Part shown: positions 40,498 to 50,702 of the stretch, one piece after another
Layout: each line of letters begins with the position of its first letter
Numbering within the stretch: the first letter of the stretch is position 1
Assembly (NCBI GenBank): GCA_902587545.1
Contig: CACILL010000001.1
Coordinates: 62,001 to 126,000, forward strand
Length of the DNA: 64,000 bases
Origin: an uncultured SAR86 cluster bacterium
Lineage (GTDB): Bacteria > Pseudomonadota > Gammaproteobacteria > Magnimaribacterales > AG-339-G14
Direction: 5' to 3'
The notes under the pieces: model-generated
Seen by the model: the letters and a program-made list of their open reading frames with translations, nothing else
Told to the model about the DNA's origin: nothing
Database searches by the model: none
Position numbers and translations under genes: made by a program

Positions 40498-41967
40498 TTA
40501 ACTTATTCTGTAATTTGGTGCTTCTTTTGTGACGCTCACATCATGAACATGACTTTCGTTAATTCCTGCCGATGTAATCTGCACAAATTTTGTTTTGGTT
40601 CTCATAGCTTTGATGTCTTTGCTCCCCGTATAACCCATGCTTTGTCTTAAGCCGCCAAGCATTTGATGGATAGTTGTTTCTACCCAACCTTTATAAGGGA
40701 CCCTACCTTCAATTCCTTCCGGTACCAGTTTGTCAGAACTTGAAACATCATCTTGAAAATATCGATCTCCAGAATTTGTCTCTCCAGACATAGCTCCAAC
40801 CGAACCCATGCCTCTGTATGATTTATAACTTCTCCCTTGAAAAAGTTCTACCTGACCTGGAGCTTCCTCTGTTCCAGCAAGAATACTGCCAAGCATAACG
40901 GTACTGGCTCCAGCAGCTATGGCTTTTGCAATATCGCCTGAGAATCTAATCCCACCATCAGCGATAACTGGAATATTCTTCTTGCCAATGGCTTTGACTA
41001 CATTTGCAATAGCAGAAATCTGAGGTACACCAACGCCAGTTACTATTCTGGTCGTACAAATCGATCCAGGACCTATGCCGACTTTGATGGCATCGGCACC
41101 TGCCTTGATTAAGTCTAAAGCACCATCGCCCGTTGCAACATTTCCTCCAATAACTTGAATACCTTTTTTTAACTTCTTAATTCTTCGAACTCGATCAATG
41201 ATGCCTTTGGAATGACCATGAGCACTATCAACGACAAGAACGTCAACGCCTGCCTCTACAAGAGCGTCCACTCGCTCATCGGTTTCTTCACCATTACCAA
41301 CGGCAGCTCCGACGAGAAGCCTGCCTTCACTATCTTTAGAGGCTAAAGGAAAATCCTTATTTTTATTGATGTCTTTTAAAGTTACGAGGCCTTTTAAGGC
41401 GAAACTTTTATCAACCAATAAGATTTTTTCTATTCTATTTTTATAAAGGAGGTTTTTAATAATATCTAATTTTGCGTCTTCCTCTGCAGTGACCAAACGT
41501 TTTTTTGGCGTCATGATGGATTCTACTGGAGCTGATAAATCAGAGACATTACGAAAATCTCTGGAAGTCACAATGCCAACTAGGTCGCCATCATTTACAA
41601 CAGGCATGCCCGAAATATTCAAGTCTTGGGTAAGTTTGATTAATTCCCCAACACTTTTTTTAGAGGAAATAGTAATTGGGTCTCTTACGACTCCGCTTTC
41701 AAATTTTTTGACCAAAGAAACTTCTTTTGCCTGATCAGCAATAGAAATATTTTTATGAATTATCCCAATTCCACCCAATTCCGCTAGGGCAATTGACATT
41801 CTACTTTCGGTTACTGTATCCATTGCTGCGGATACTATTGGAATTTTTAAATTAACCTGTTTAGTTAATTTTGTGCTTAAATCAGTTCTTTGGGGAAGGA
41901 CGCTAGAATATTTCGGTACCAAAAGTACATCGTCGAAGGTCAGAGCTTGCTCTTCAATACGCAACAT
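40498..41967 (-). CDS. guaB: IMP dehydrogenase
   Basis: The NAD-dependent enzyme making XMP from IMP, first step to guanine nucleotides. I place the start at Met 41967 ([21 protein letters not shown]), the conserved N-terminus, giving 489 aa against 488 in E. coli; the ATG at 42000 would add 11 residues. Two CBS domains (about 95-210) sit between the halves of the TIM barrel. Active-site loop [11 protein letters not shown] has catalytic Cys304 (E. coli Cys305); phosphate binding DGGIRFSGD. The flap Arg/Tyr region YFQDD follows. Operon with guaA; divergent from the MFS gene. Confidence 0.96.
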   Translation of the reverse strand: MLRIEEQALTFDDVLLVPKYSSVLPQRTDLSTKLTKQVNLKIPIVSAAMDTVTESRMSIALAELGGIGIIHKNISIADQAKEVSLVKKFESGVVRDPITISSKKSVGELIKLTQDLNISGMPVVNDGDLVGIVTSRDFRNVSDLSAPVESIMTPKKRLVTAEEDAKLDIIKNLLYKNRIEKILLVDKSFALKGLVTLKDINKNKDFPLASKDSEGRLLVGAAVGNGEETDERVDALVEAGVDVLVVDSAHGHSKGIIDRVRRIKKLKKGIQVIGGNVATGDGALDLIKAGADAIKVGIGPGSICTTRIVTGVGVPQISAIANVVKAIGKKNIPVIADGGIRFSGDIAKAIAAGASTVMLGSILAGTEEAPGQVELFQGRSYKSYRGMGSVGAMSGETNSGDRYFQDDVSSSDKLVPEGIEGRVPYKGWVETTIHQMLGGLRQSMGYTGSKDIKAMRTKTKFVQITSAGINESHVHDVSVTKEAPNYRIS

Positions 41968-42014
41968 TTTCAAATTATACAGAAAGAAAACAAAAAACAA
42001 AGTTACCCTAAAAA

Positions 42015-43238
42015 ATGAAGTTCAAAGGCTGGCAAATGGTTTATACCGGGATGATGATGGAATTCTCTGTCGTAGGCTTCATTTTTTACTGCTTTCCTTT
42101 GATGTTCAACGCTTTAGAAAGGGATTTAGGTGCTACACAATCTCAACTTTCTGGTGCTTTGTCTCTTTGGTTCATAAGTTCTGCCGTAGCTTCAATTTTT
42201 CTTGGAAGACTATTAGATAAATTTTCCATAAAAAAAATAATGATGATTGGGGGAGTAATTTTCAGTCTTGGGTTATTTTCCATTTCCTTTGTTCAAAGCA
42301 GCTTTAGTCTGCTGTTAATTTATGCAACGTTGCTTGCTATTGGTGGACCTGCTTTAGGAAATCTTTCTGTTACAAAATTAGTCGCTAATTGGTTCGAAAG
42401 TAATGCCGGTATGGCTCTCGGAATAGCTGCCATTGGTATATCTTTTTCTGGCGTAGTCTTGCCGATTTTAGTTGATCCGCTAATTGAAATGATAGGTTGG
42501 CGGAACGTTTATATGGTTTTTGGCTTGATAGTAATTTTTTTATTGATTCCAACTGTTAGATATTTCGTAATCGATACCCCTGAAGAAATTGGTCAGCACA
42601 AAGATAATCTTCCTGATCAACCTTCCTTAGATTCTTCTCAAGATTTAATGGAAATCAAAGATTTTTTCAAACATGGAATTTTTTGGATTATTTCTCTTGC
42701 TTTTGCTTTTCAGTTTTTAGCAATGGGAGGAGTTTTACTTCACTTACCTTTGCATTCAGAAAATCAAGGTTTTCTGGAGACTTGGACCATTTTGGGTTTT
42801 CCTATTAAACAGACTGTCTTCGCATATTCTTTTGCAGCCTTGGGTGGTGTGGTTGGTAAAGTTTTCTTTGGTTATCTCATGGATAGATTAAATCCAAATA
42901 TTCCTGTGATGATCATGATGGCAATGCAATCAATTGGAATCTTTGGTTTGACTTTGATTGATAATTATCTTGTCTTTACAATTTTTTGTTTTGTTTTTGG
43001 TTTAGGCTTTGGTGGCGCTATGGTTCTTATGAGCGCTTGTTTTCTGAAAGCCTTTGGTTCACAAAATCTGGGCTCTGTTAGAGGAGTATCAGCATTATTA
43101 ATCGTACCTGTCCAACCCATAGGTATGGTTTTGGTAGGTACAGCTTTTGATCTTAACCTCTATCTTGAGTCCTTCTTATTGATGGGAGCAATTACACTAA
43201 TTGGTTTTGCGATTGGTTCTAGAATAATTATTCGCTAA
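42015..43238 (+). CDS. MFS transporter (OFA/monocarboxylate-like)
   Basis: A 407-aa major-facilitator carrier with 12 predicted membrane segments. The A-loop signature [19 protein letters not shown] (GxLxDxxGxxx) follows helix 2 and its pseudo-repeat [17 protein letters not shown] (GYLxDR) follows helix 8. The family looks like the oxalate/formate or monocarboxylate group in its layout ([21 protein letters not shown] at the start). Substrate not known. It is divergent from guaB with only 47 bases between the likely start codons, and overlaps the end of the PCD gene by 11 bases tail-to-tail. Confidence 0.82.
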   Translation: MKFKGWQMVYTGMMMEFSVVGFIFYCFPLMFNALERDLGATQSQLSGALSLWFISSAVASIFLGRLLDKFSIKKIMMIGGVIFSLGLFSISFVQSSFSLLLIYATLLAIGGPALGNLSVTKLVANWFESNAGMALGIAAIGISFSGVVLPILVDPLIEMIGWRNVYMVFGLIVIFLLIPTVRYFVIDTPEEIGQHKDNLPDQPSLDSSQDLMEIKDFFKHGIFWIISLAFAFQFLAMGGVLLHLPLHSENQGFLETWTILGFPIKQTVFAYSFAALGGVVGKVFFGYLMDRLNPNIPVMIMMAMQSIGIFGLTLIDNYLVFTIFCFVFGLGFGGAMVLMSACFLKAFGSQNLGSVRGVSALLIVPVQPIGMVLVGTAFDLNLYLESFLLMGAITLIGFAIGSRIIIR

Positions 43239-43569
43239 ACAAAGCATCCGTTTTAGCGGCTGCTATAAAATCATTTTTATGTAGCCCTTTGATTTTATGG
43301 GACCACCAATTAACAGTGACTTTTCCCCACTCCAAAACTATTTCAGGATGATGATCTTCTTCTTCTGCGAGATGGGCAACTTTCTTTAAAAAATCCAGAC
43401 CCGAGAGATAATCTTTGAAAGCAAAAGCACAAGTAAGCTGTTCTATACCATCAACCTCTATAACATCCCAACCAGGAATTTGTGGCATCAATGTTTTTCT
43501 CTCTTCAGGCGTCACCAGAGGAGCATCAGCTTTACAAGCTTCGCATTTTCCCTCAATAAGTTTTTCCAT
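43228..43569 (-). CDS. phhB: 4a-hydroxytetrahydrobiopterin (pterin-4a-carbinolamine) dehydratase
   Basis: A 113-aa PCD/DCoH protein that dehydrates 4a-hydroxy-tetrahydropterin after an aromatic-amino-acid hydroxylase turn. The EEDHHPEIVLEWGKVTVNWWSH motif contains the catalytic His pair and Asp/Glu. N-terminal CEACKADAPLVTPEERKTLMPQIPGWDVIE is conserved. No phenylalanine hydroxylase lies near; PCD is also common in bacteria as a general molybdopterin/pterin helper. Its ATG overlaps the fumC stop codon by one base, so they may be coupled. Confidence 0.9.
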   Translation of the reverse strand: MEKLIEGKCEACKADAPLVTPEERKTLMPQIPGWDVIEVDGIEQLTCAFAFKDYLSGLDFLKKVAHLAEEEDHHPEIVLEWGKVTVNWWSHKIKGLHKNDFIAAAKTDALFSE

Positions 43570-44978
43570 TAATTGATTCCACCTTTGGTTAATTTTGCTG
43601 GATTTAATAATTTCTGTAATTTAGCTTTTGATATGTTCGTTTCCTCCAGAGCGACATCGATTATTGCTCTGTCTTCCTCATAGGCTTTTTTTGCAATAGC
43701 TGCTGCTTTTGCATATCCGATGATGGGGTTTAAAGCTGTAACCAAGATAGGATTTTTATCCAAAGATGCTTGAATTGATTTTTGATTTACTTTGAAAGTT
43801 TTTATAGCTTTAGACGCCAAAACATTCATGCCGCCACTTAAGATATTGATGCTCTTTAAAAGGTTATATGCAATTAAGGGTAACATCACATTAAGCTGAA
43901 AGTTTCCTGATTGTGCGCCAATACTTATAGCAACATCATTTCCAATAACATCAGCAGCAACCATTGCCACTGCTTCTGGAATGACTGGGTTAACCTTCCC
44001 TGGCATGATGCTGCTTCCGGGTTGTAAAGCTTGAAGTTCAATTTCTGATAAGCCTGCCAAAGGACCGCTGTTCATCCAACGGAGATCGTTTGAGATCTTT
44101 AATAAAATAGTTGCTAAGTTTTTGAGCTCTCCAGAAACTTGAACAGCGGTATCTTGAGCACTTAATTCGTGAAAAAAATTATCGCTTGGAACATTTTTAC
44201 ATTTTCCTCCACTTAACTTATTCAGTTCTTGAGCAAATAGCTTTGCAAATCTTGGATGAGCATTAATACCTGTTCCGACTGCAGTCCCGCCTAAAGGCAT
44301 CTCCAGCATTCTGGTTTCTAAAAACAAAAGAGTTTTTTTTGAATTCTTTAATTGAGCTACCCAAGCAGAAAGTTCTTGATGAAAATCTAATGGCATTGCA
44401 TCCATCAAATGAGTTCTCCCTGTTTTTACCAAACCTTTTAAAGAATCTCCTTTTTTTTCAGTAACCTCAATAAGTTTATCCAATGCAGGAAGCAGTTTTT
44501 TAGTTAGATCTATGTGAGCGCTCACCTTTATTGCAGTTGGAATAACATCATTACTACTTTGACTCATGTTTACGTCGTCATTGGGATCAACATGTGTCTT
44601 AGCAAATTTAGTAGCTAAATTTGCTATGACTTCGTTAGCATTCATATTTGAGCTTGTCCCGGAGCCTGTTTGAAAAACATCTATCGGGAATTGATCGTTA
44701 TGTTTACTCTGCCAAACCTCTTTTGCAGCTTTTGATATAGCGTTGGCCTTCTTAGAAGACATAAGACCAAGTGATTTATTTGCTCTAGCAGCAGCATCTT
44801 TAATAATACCCAGTGAATCGATAAATGAATTGGTGAAAGGAAAATCCATTTTGATTCCGCTGATGGGGAAATTATCAATTGCTCTTTGGGTTTGTGCTCC
44901 ATATAAAGCTGAATTAGGGACGAATACTTCTCCCAAGCTATCTTTTTCTATTCTGAAACCTTTTCTTTTCTTGGGCAT
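43569..44978 (-). CDS. fumC: Fumarate hydratase class II
   Basis: The heat-stable, iron-free fumarase of the citric acid cycle, interconverting fumarate and malate. The superfamily signature GSSIMPGKVNP is present (Ser in the SS loop is the catalytic residue), along with TGSGTSSNMNANEVIAN and GRTHLMDAMPLDFHQELSAW. 469 aa; E. coli FumC has 467. N-terminal RIEKDSLGEVFVPNSALYGAQTQRAI is normal. Divergent from the aldolase gene with 78 bases between, which contain no strong promoter that I can name. Confidence 0.96.
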   Translation of the reverse strand: MPKKRKGFRIEKDSLGEVFVPNSALYGAQTQRAIDNFPISGIKMDFPFTNSFIDSLGIIKDAAARANKSLGLMSSKKANAISKAAKEVWQSKHNDQFPIDVFQTGSGTSSNMNANEVIANLATKFAKTHVDPNDDVNMSQSSNDVIPTAIKVSAHIDLTKKLLPALDKLIEVTEKKGDSLKGLVKTGRTHLMDAMPLDFHQELSAWVAQLKNSKKTLLFLETRMLEMPLGGTAVGTGINAHPRFAKLFAQELNKLSGGKCKNVPSDNFFHELSAQDTAVQVSGELKNLATILLKISNDLRWMNSGPLAGLSEIELQALQPGSSIMPGKVNPVIPEAVAMVAADVIGNDVAISIGAQSGNFQLNVMLPLIAYNLLKSINILSGGMNVLASKAIKTFKVNQKSIQASLDKNPILVTALNPIIGYAKAAAIAKKAYEEDRAIIDVALEETNISKAKLQKLLNPAKLTKGGIN

Positions 44979-45056
44979 AATTTTTTTATTAAAATGAAAT
45001 ATAAATTGTACAAAATATTAAGTTAGAATATCGAAGAATTTTAAGGAGAAGATGAA

Positions 45057-45878
45057 ATGTCAGACGAAAAAGAAATAAAATTGCCTATCGACACTTCTTT
45101 AGGGAAACTACCTCAAAAAACTAAAGGTTCCATTGTTCCGGTTGAATGTAAAACCATGGAAGAAATAAGAAGACATCAGTTAGAGAGACTTGCTGCAGGT
45201 TTTAGGATGTTTTCTCATTTTGGATATGACGAAGGGATTGCAGGGCATATCACTTTGAGGGATCCAGAGTACCCTCACTATTTTTGGGTTAATCCTTTTG
45301 GAATGCATTTCGGTCAGATATGTATATCTGATTTGATTTTGGTAGACAGAGAAGGAAATATTGTCCAAGGCGAAGATAAGATGCTTAACACTGCGGCTTT
45401 TGCTATTCATTCCAGACTGCATGAAGCAAGATCAGACGTAAATGCTGCTGCACATTCTCATTCAATGTATGGAAAATCATTTTCTACTCTGGGCAGACTT
45501 TTAGAACCTATTACTCAAGATTCATGCGCCTTTTATGATGATCACGTTTTGTTCGATGATTATACTGGAGTTGTTTTAGAAACTGACGAAGGCGATAGAA
45601 TTGCAGAAGCTCTTGGAGACAAAAGAGCAGCTATTTTAAAAAATCATGGTTTGCTGACAACTGGTGAATCTGTAGACGCTGCGTTATGGGCTTTTTTATC
45701 CATGGACAGATGCTGTCAATCTCAGCTTTTAGCTGAAGCTGCAGGTCAGATGGAGAGAATTTCTGACGATGTTGCTAAGTTAACAAAAACACAGGTTGGC
45801 ACAGAAATGGCAATGTGGGCTAGTTTTCAGCCTTTATATGACTTAATGCTTGAAAAAGATGATAGTTTTTTAAATTAA
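45057..45878 (+). CDS. Class II aldolase/adducin-family protein
   Basis: A 273-aa member of the zinc-binding class II aldolase/adducin fold. Zn ligands: His-x-His in AAAHSHSMYGK (about residues 139-141) and His in ILKNHGLLTTG (about residue 198). RLAAGFRMFSHFGYDEGIAGHITLRD at the start is typical of the SgcB/FucA-like and decarboxylase-like branch. It may be a sugar-phosphate aldolase or a decarboxylase; the partner genes do not tell. Upstream AAGGAG sequence at 45042 is a strong ribosome-binding site. Followed 20 bases on by the WecA-like gene on the same strand. Confidence 0.85.
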   Translation: MSDEKEIKLPIDTSLGKLPQKTKGSIVPVECKTMEEIRRHQLERLAAGFRMFSHFGYDEGIAGHITLRDPEYPHYFWVNPFGMHFGQICISDLILVDREGNIVQGEDKMLNTAAFAIHSRLHEARSDVNAAAHSHSMYGKSFSTLGRLLEPITQDSCAFYDDHVLFDDYTGVVLETDEGDRIAEALGDKRAAILKNHGLLTTGESVDAALWAFLSMDRCCQSQLLAEAAGQMERISDDVAKLTKTQVGTEMAMWASFQPLYDLMLEKDDSFLN

Positions 45879-45898
45879 GCTCAAAAGATTCTTTTCAA

Positions 45899-47002
45899 AT
45901 GCCCGAAATTTTTCAGCCTTTTTATTTGGCTACATTTTCTTTTTTATTTTTCATAAGTTTAATTATTCATTTTTTATTTAGAATAATTTTACGTAGATTA
46001 AAAATAGTTGATATTCCTGACGGAGAAAAAAAGAAGCATAAAATGCTAGTTCCTATCTCAGGGGGAATATCAGTCATGACCTCTTTGGTCGTTATTGGGA
46101 GCTGTTATCTATTATTAAGTTATTCACAATTTTTAGAAATCTTTTTTGAAACAGAATCTTTAAAACTGATTACTTGGAATCTGGATATTAAAACTGGATT
46201 GTTATTTGGATTAACAGGATTAATTGTTGCCGCCGTTTCATTTTTTGATGATGTTTTAGAGCTACCTGTTTGGTTTAGATTCATGACCTTAATTTTGTGT
46301 TCCGGAATAGTTATCGGAGTTTCTGATTTAAGTATTACTTCACTTGGAAATCTTTTTGGTTTTGGAGAAATAAAGCTAAGCCCCATTTTTAGTGTAATTT
46401 TTACAATCTTTTGTGTAGTAGGAGTAGCAAATGCTTTTAATTGGATTGATGGCTTGGATGGTCTTTTTTCAACTCAAGTTTTAATTCTTGCCTCTGCAGT
46501 ATTTTATTTCAATGGAGGAAATGGTATTTTCTTTGCTATTTTTTTATTAGCTTTCTTACCATATCTAATGATGAATCTAAGTTTTTTTGGCAAAAAAAAT
46601 AGAGTTTTTATGGGAGATCATGGCTCTATGGCCATTGGCTATACTGCTGCTTGGTCCTTGATTAGTGCAGCTGAGTTTGAGGTGATTAGCACTATGACAG
46701 CGCCTTGGCTCATAGCTTTAGTTCTTTTAAATGCTCTAAGAGTTATGTTCAAAAGAGCACTTCTTGGGGTATCTTTGTACAGATCAGATAGAGAACATAT
46801 TCATCATTTCTTTTTAGATAATGGCTATTCAAAAGGTCTAAGCCTTATTATAGTTACTTTGATAAGTATCTTTCTGACTTTAGTTGGAATACTATTTGAA
46901 ATTTATCAAATATCAGATTACGTATCTTTTTATTTCTTCCTCGCAGCTTTTATTATTTGGAGTTTTTTGAGTTCCAATTTGAAACAAAGATTTGAAAATT
47001 AA
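45899..47002 (+). CDS. WecA/MraY-family polyprenyl-phosphate glycosyl-1-phosphate transferase
   Basis: A 367-aa polytopic enzyme of the MraY/WecA superfamily, which transfers a sugar-1-phosphate from a UDP-sugar to undecaprenyl phosphate. About 10 membrane segments. Signature motifs: AAVSFFDDVLELPVWFRF (the DD motif), NAFNWIDGLDGL (NxxNxxDGxxGL), FMGDHGSMAIGY (MGD-x-G-S) and the cytoplasmic HIHH. The MGDHGS and HxxH forms point to the WecA (GlcNAc-1-P, O-antigen/enterobacterial-common-antigen) branch, not MraY. It has no local glycan cluster. Ends 4 bases before a convergent gene. Confidence 0.87.
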   Translation: MPEIFQPFYLATFSFLFFISLIIHFLFRIILRRLKIVDIPDGEKKKHKMLVPISGGISVMTSLVVIGSCYLLLSYSQFLEIFFETESLKLITWNLDIKTGLLFGLTGLIVAAVSFFDDVLELPVWFRFMTLILCSGIVIGVSDLSITSLGNLFGFGEIKLSPIFSVIFTIFCVVGVANAFNWIDGLDGLFSTQVLILASAVFYFNGGNGIFFAIFLLAFLPYLMMNLSFFGKKNRVFMGDHGSMAIGYTAAWSLISAAEFEVISTMTAPWLIALVLLNALRVMFKRALLGVSLYRSDREHIHHFFLDNGYSKGLSLIIVTLISIFLTLVGILFEIYQISDYVSFYFFLAAFIIWSFLSSNLKQRFEN

Positions 47003-47006
47003 AGAA

Positions 47007-47606
47007 TTATTTTGAAAGAAGCTCTTCAATTTGCCATAGAGTGTCTTTACCAAAAAACATTTCATCGTCGACAAAAAAAGTAGGTATACCAAATACTCCT
47101 CTTTCAACAGCTGCTTCAGTATTTGAAATCAGTTTGGCTTTTACTTCAGGATCTTGCATTTGTGACATCAGCTTTTCTCCATCAAAATCCGATTCATCAT
47201 AAGCCGCTTTTATGACCTCAGGATCATCCATTTTTTTTGGCTCTTCCCACATGTGGACTAAAACTTTATCAATATATTCTTCCAAATAACCATCCATTTC
47301 AGCTGCAATAGCTCCACGAATAATTTGAAGGCTTATTACTGGAAAATGCGGATTCATTTTAAAATCATGTAATTCATGTCTTTCAATAAATCTCTGCATT
47401 TCTAAGTTTTGATACTCGTTCTTGTTTTTTACGCCAAAGAATTGCTCCATTGGGGGTTTATTGTTGGTTGCTTTAAAAATCCCTCCAAGCAAAACAGGAA
47501 TGTAGTTAACTTCTACGCCTAAGTTTTTTTTAATTTTTCGAATTACTTTGTGGCTCAAATAAGCATTTGGGCTTGCAAAATCAAAATAAAAATCTATTTT
47601 TTTCAT
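47007..47606 (-). CDS. 2-hydroxychromene-2-carboxylate isomerase family (DsbA/GST-kappa fold)
   Basis: A 199-aa thioredoxin-fold enzyme: KKIDFYFDFASPNAYLSHKVI (the S-P of the SPxxY motif replaces CxxC), LLGGIFKATNNKPP, RGAIAAEMDGYLEEYIDKVLVHMWEE, and the closing GVFGIPTFFVDDEMFFGKDTLWQIEELL, which contains the cis-Pro. These fit HCCA isomerase (NahD), which uses glutathione to isomerise aromatic-ring breakdown products. No naphthalene genes are near, so a broader isomerase or glutathione role is likely. Three bases from the esterase gene upstream, probably cotranscribed. Confidence 0.87.
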   Translation of the reverse strand: MKKIDFYFDFASPNAYLSHKVIRKIKKNLGVEVNYIPVLLGGIFKATNNKPPMEQFFGVKNKNEYQNLEMQRFIERHELHDFKMNPHFPVISLQIIRGAIAAEMDGYLEEYIDKVLVHMWEEPKKMDDPEVIKAAYDESDFDGEKLMSQMQDPEVKAKLISNTEAAVERGVFGIPTFFVDDEMFFGKDTLWQIEELLSK

Positions 47607-47609
47607 TTC

Positions 47610-49394
47610 TTACTCTCCTTGTAAACATTTGTCATTATAAAAAGAAATGGCATCTTTTTCATAGGCGTTTTGGACCAAGTTATTTAGAAATTTACATTTA
47701 GTTTTATTTTTTTTGATTCTTGAGTCTGCATATAATCTTTTGAATTCATCAATTCTTCTTAATTCAAAATCGCTCATGACTATGCCTTGATCATTTTGAG
47801 AGTCTAAGATCAAAAATTTGTCTCCTGAGCTCGACCAAGAATTCCATTTTGGCAGGTTATTATCTCTACCTTTTCCAGGATCTCCAGTGTAGGCAAATTC
47901 AGCCCAATAAGATTGCATGGCAATGGATAACCTAATAGCATCTGGAAGATTTTCATCGTTAAACATAAACCTCTCTATCCCAAGAAGCTTCATGGTTCCA
48001 GTGACAAAAGGTATTTCCATGGCATGGGCTGCTCCAAATATCTTTGAAAAATCCATCCACAATAACTTTCCTTGTTCATCCCAATCAAATCTGTAGGCAA
48101 ATACATCTTTTTTGCCTGAAGCGATCATGTCTCTTGCGGGATTATCAACTGCAGAGATTTTCCAATTGTTTGATGCATATTCGGCTGTTAAGTCATACAT
48201 CTCTTGATTGCGCACAACGATTAATCTATTGAATAGACTGGTTGAGTAATCTGATTCCATAGCAGCAAAAAGTTTTGTTTCGTCTCGATTGGTACCAAAG
48301 ATTACTGGCACATCGTTGTAAAAACTTTTTCTAGAAAATTTCATACCTCTGTTGGGAATTACATGGCCATCGCTTAAAACCCTCGGAATCATTTTTTTTC
48401 CAACTTGTTTGGATTTATCTATTGCTTTGTAAACTTTAAAGATCTGACCTAAATCTAATCCTTGCATTTGCTCTAAGAGTTTAAATTCATTCATTGAATC
48501 TTGAGCAATATTTGCTTCAAACAAATCTTTAGAGATTTCAGACGAAACCAATAATTTACTAACAACTTCTTTTGAAGAAGTTAACAAAGAAGATTCTTTA
48601 TTATCAAAAAATTTAGATGCTTCTTTTAAACCAAAAGTATTTGTTGCCCCGCTTTGAGAAATTGCTTTGTGAAAAAGACCTTTTGCAAGAGGAGAACTCA
48701 GCAGAGCAAAAACATTATGTCCACCAGCTGACTCTCCAAATATAGTGACGTTGTTCTTATCCCCTCCAAAATCCTCAATATTTTGTTTTACCCACTTCAA
48801 AGCCATAATTTGGTCAAGTGTTCCAAAATTTCCTGATTTATCTTCCAAGTTGTTAGATGTTGCAGCAAATGCTGGGTGATAAAACCAACCTAAAAAGCCC
48901 AGTCTGTAATTTATTGAAACAATTACAAGTTCATGAGCAGAAGCCAACTTACTGAAATCATATGAAGCAGCCTCTCCAGAAGTGTTACCTCCTCCATGAA
49001 TCCAAAACATAACCGGGAGTTTTTTATCTAAACTTATTTTTTTTGGAGTAAAAATATTTAAATAAAGACAGTCTTCCGATCCAGTATATTCACCATTACC
49101 GCCCCTATCTAAAGAGATAGATGGAACCTGAGGACATGCATCGCTAAATTTAAAAGCCTTAACTTTTTCCATTTGTTTACTTAGAGCTCTCGGAGCTTTC
49201 CACCGCAAACTGCCTTGAGGAGGCTCTGCATAGGGAATGCCCAGCCATTTATAACTATTTTTTAGTTCGATACCAACATATTTATCCGAGATTGAAGAAA
49301 TAAGTTTAGTTTCTTCAAGATTATCTTTTTTTGTTACATCTATGGCACAAGCTGAGAGAAGAATTGTAAAAAATAAAAAAGAGATTTTTTTCAT
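47610..49394 (-). CDS. Type-B carboxylesterase (lipoprotein)
   Basis: A 594-aa esterase of the cholinesterase/carboxylesterase type with a lipoprotein signal (MKKISFLFFTILLSAC; Cys at 16). Conserved blocks: GIPYAEPPQGSLRWK, SEDCLYLNIFTPKK, PVMFWIHGGGNTSG (oxyanion HGGG), the nucleophile elbow FGESAGG (Ser), and the FGAAHAMEIPFV box with the catalytic His. The Glu of the triad is expected in the NRDETKLF region. It would hydrolyse carboxylic esters at the outer-membrane or periplasmic face. Divergent from the acyl-CoA dehydrogenase gene, 90 bases away. Confidence 0.9.
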   Translation of the reverse strand: MKKISFLFFTILLSACAIDVTKKDNLEETKLISSISDKYVGIELKNSYKWLGIPYAEPPQGSLRWKAPRALSKQMEKVKAFKFSDACPQVPSISLDRGGNGEYTGSEDCLYLNIFTPKKISLDKKLPVMFWIHGGGNTSGEAASYDFSKLASAHELVIVSINYRLGFLGWFYHPAFAATSNNLEDKSGNFGTLDQIMALKWVKQNIEDFGGDKNNVTIFGESAGGHNVFALLSSPLAKGLFHKAISQSGATNTFGLKEASKFFDNKESSLLTSSKEVVSKLLVSSEISKDLFEANIAQDSMNEFKLLEQMQGLDLGQIFKVYKAIDKSKQVGKKMIPRVLSDGHVIPNRGMKFSRKSFYNDVPVIFGTNRDETKLFAAMESDYSTSLFNRLIVVRNQEMYDLTAEYASNNWKISAVDNPARDMIASGKKDVFAYRFDWDEQGKLLWMDFSKIFGAAHAMEIPFVTGTMKLLGIERFMFNDENLPDAIRLSIAMQSYWAEFAYTGDPGKGRDNNLPKWNSWSSSGDKFLILDSQNDQGIVMSDFELRRIDEFKRLYADSRIKKNKTKCKFLNNLVQNAYEKDAISFYNDKCLQGE

Positions 49395-49484
49395 AAGAAC
49401 TATTAAAAGGATTTTTTGAATTCTTAATAAAAGTATATAGTAAAACTTAATTATTTAACTTAATAAAATAATGTGGAGAAAAAT

Positions 49485-50702
49485 ATGCAAATTTCACCAA
49501 TACCTACTTTATCAGATGATATTAATGATATTAGAACCAGAACAGCAAACATAGTTGCTGAAAAAATAATTCCAAATGAAAGAGAAATCTATTCAAAGAG
49601 CGAAAATTCTGCTTCAGTTAGAAAAGAAATAAGAGAAGAAGTAAAGAAAGAAAAGTTATGGGCGCCTCATCTTCCAGAAGAATACGGAGGTATGGGTATT
49701 GGTTTTATGGCTCATGCTTACATGAATGAAATACTTGCGTGGTCACCACTTTCTAATAGGCTTTTTGGAGTGATTGCTCCTAACTCAGGTAATCAAAAGG
49801 TATTGCTTAAATATGGTTCTGAAGAACAAAAAAAGAAATGGCTTGAGCCTTTGATTGCTGGAGAAATGGAATCAGCATTTTCTATGACGGAACCAGATAA
49901 TGCAGGTTCTGATCCAAGATCTATTCAAACTACTGCAAAAAAGGAAGGTGACGAATGGGTCATAAACGGTCATAAAGTTATGACTTCAAATGGAATAAAG
50001 GCAGATTTCGCAATCGTAATGTGTAGAACAGAGGAAGAAGGTGAAGATGGCGAGGTAAATTCTCGAATGACCCAAATAATTGTTCCTACTGACACACCAG
50101 GATTTAATGTAATTCGTTCTGTTCCAATTTGGGGTCATACAGGAGGAGATCACGTCGAAATCAAATATGAAAACGTCAGAGTTCCAGTAGAAAACCAACT
50201 GGGCGCGAGAGGAACAGGACATGCTGCAGCTCAAGATAGATTGGGTGCAGGAAGAGTCTTCCATTGCATGAATAGTATCGGTCAAATGTGGAGAGCTTTT
50301 GATCTAATGCTGCAAAGGACTATTACGAGAGAAGTTCATGGCGGCAAGCTCGAGACAAAACAATTTATTCAAGGCTTTATTGCTGATTCCTACATTGATA
50401 TTCAAACAGCGAGATTGATGACAATTCATTGTGCGGAGGTAATGGATAGTGAAAATGATCCCAGAGTCGATATTTCAGCAATAAAAATCTATGTTCCTGA
50501 GGCCATGCATAGAGTTGTAGATCGAGCTATTCAAGTTTACGGTTGGAAAGGAGTATCTGCTGACCTGCCTTTATTTGGAATGTATCAAGGAGCTAGAACT
50601 CTTAGACTGGCTGATGGTCCAGATGAGGTTCATAGAATTTTAATAGCAAAACAGGTACTTAAAAAATATCACCAAGGTTTATCTTGGGATTTTGGAATTT
50701 AA
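49485..50702 (+). CDS. Acyl-CoA dehydrogenase
   Basis: A 405-aa FAD-linked acyl-CoA dehydrogenase. I take ATG 49485, which has GGAG (49475-49478) at the right distance, instead of the GTG at 49473. N-domain LWAPHLPEEYGGMGIG; FAD/substrate motifs FSMTEPDNAGSDPRSIQTTAKKEGDEWVINGHKVMTS and, in the C-domain, HCMNSIGQMWRAFDLMLQR and YGWKGVSADLPLFGMYQGARTLRLADGPDEVHR. The catalytic Glu of short/medium-chain members is expected where ADGPDEV occurs. Substrate chain length is not determinable; this form resembles the ACAD10/11-like branch. Confidence 0.9.
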   Translation: MQISPIPTLSDDINDIRTRTANIVAEKIIPNEREIYSKSENSASVRKEIREEVKKEKLWAPHLPEEYGGMGIGFMAHAYMNEILAWSPLSNRLFGVIAPNSGNQKVLLKYGSEEQKKKWLEPLIAGEMESAFSMTEPDNAGSDPRSIQTTAKKEGDEWVINGHKVMTSNGIKADFAIVMCRTEEEGEDGEVNSRMTQIIVPTDTPGFNVIRSVPIWGHTGGDHVEIKYENVRVPVENQLGARGTGHAAAQDRLGAGRVFHCMNSIGQMWRAFDLMLQRTITREVHGGKLETKQFIQGFIADSYIDIQTARLMTIHCAEVMDSENDPRVDISAIKIYVPEAMHRVVDRAIQVYGWKGVSADLPLFGMYQGARTLRLADGPDEVHRILIAKQVLKKYHQGLSWDFGI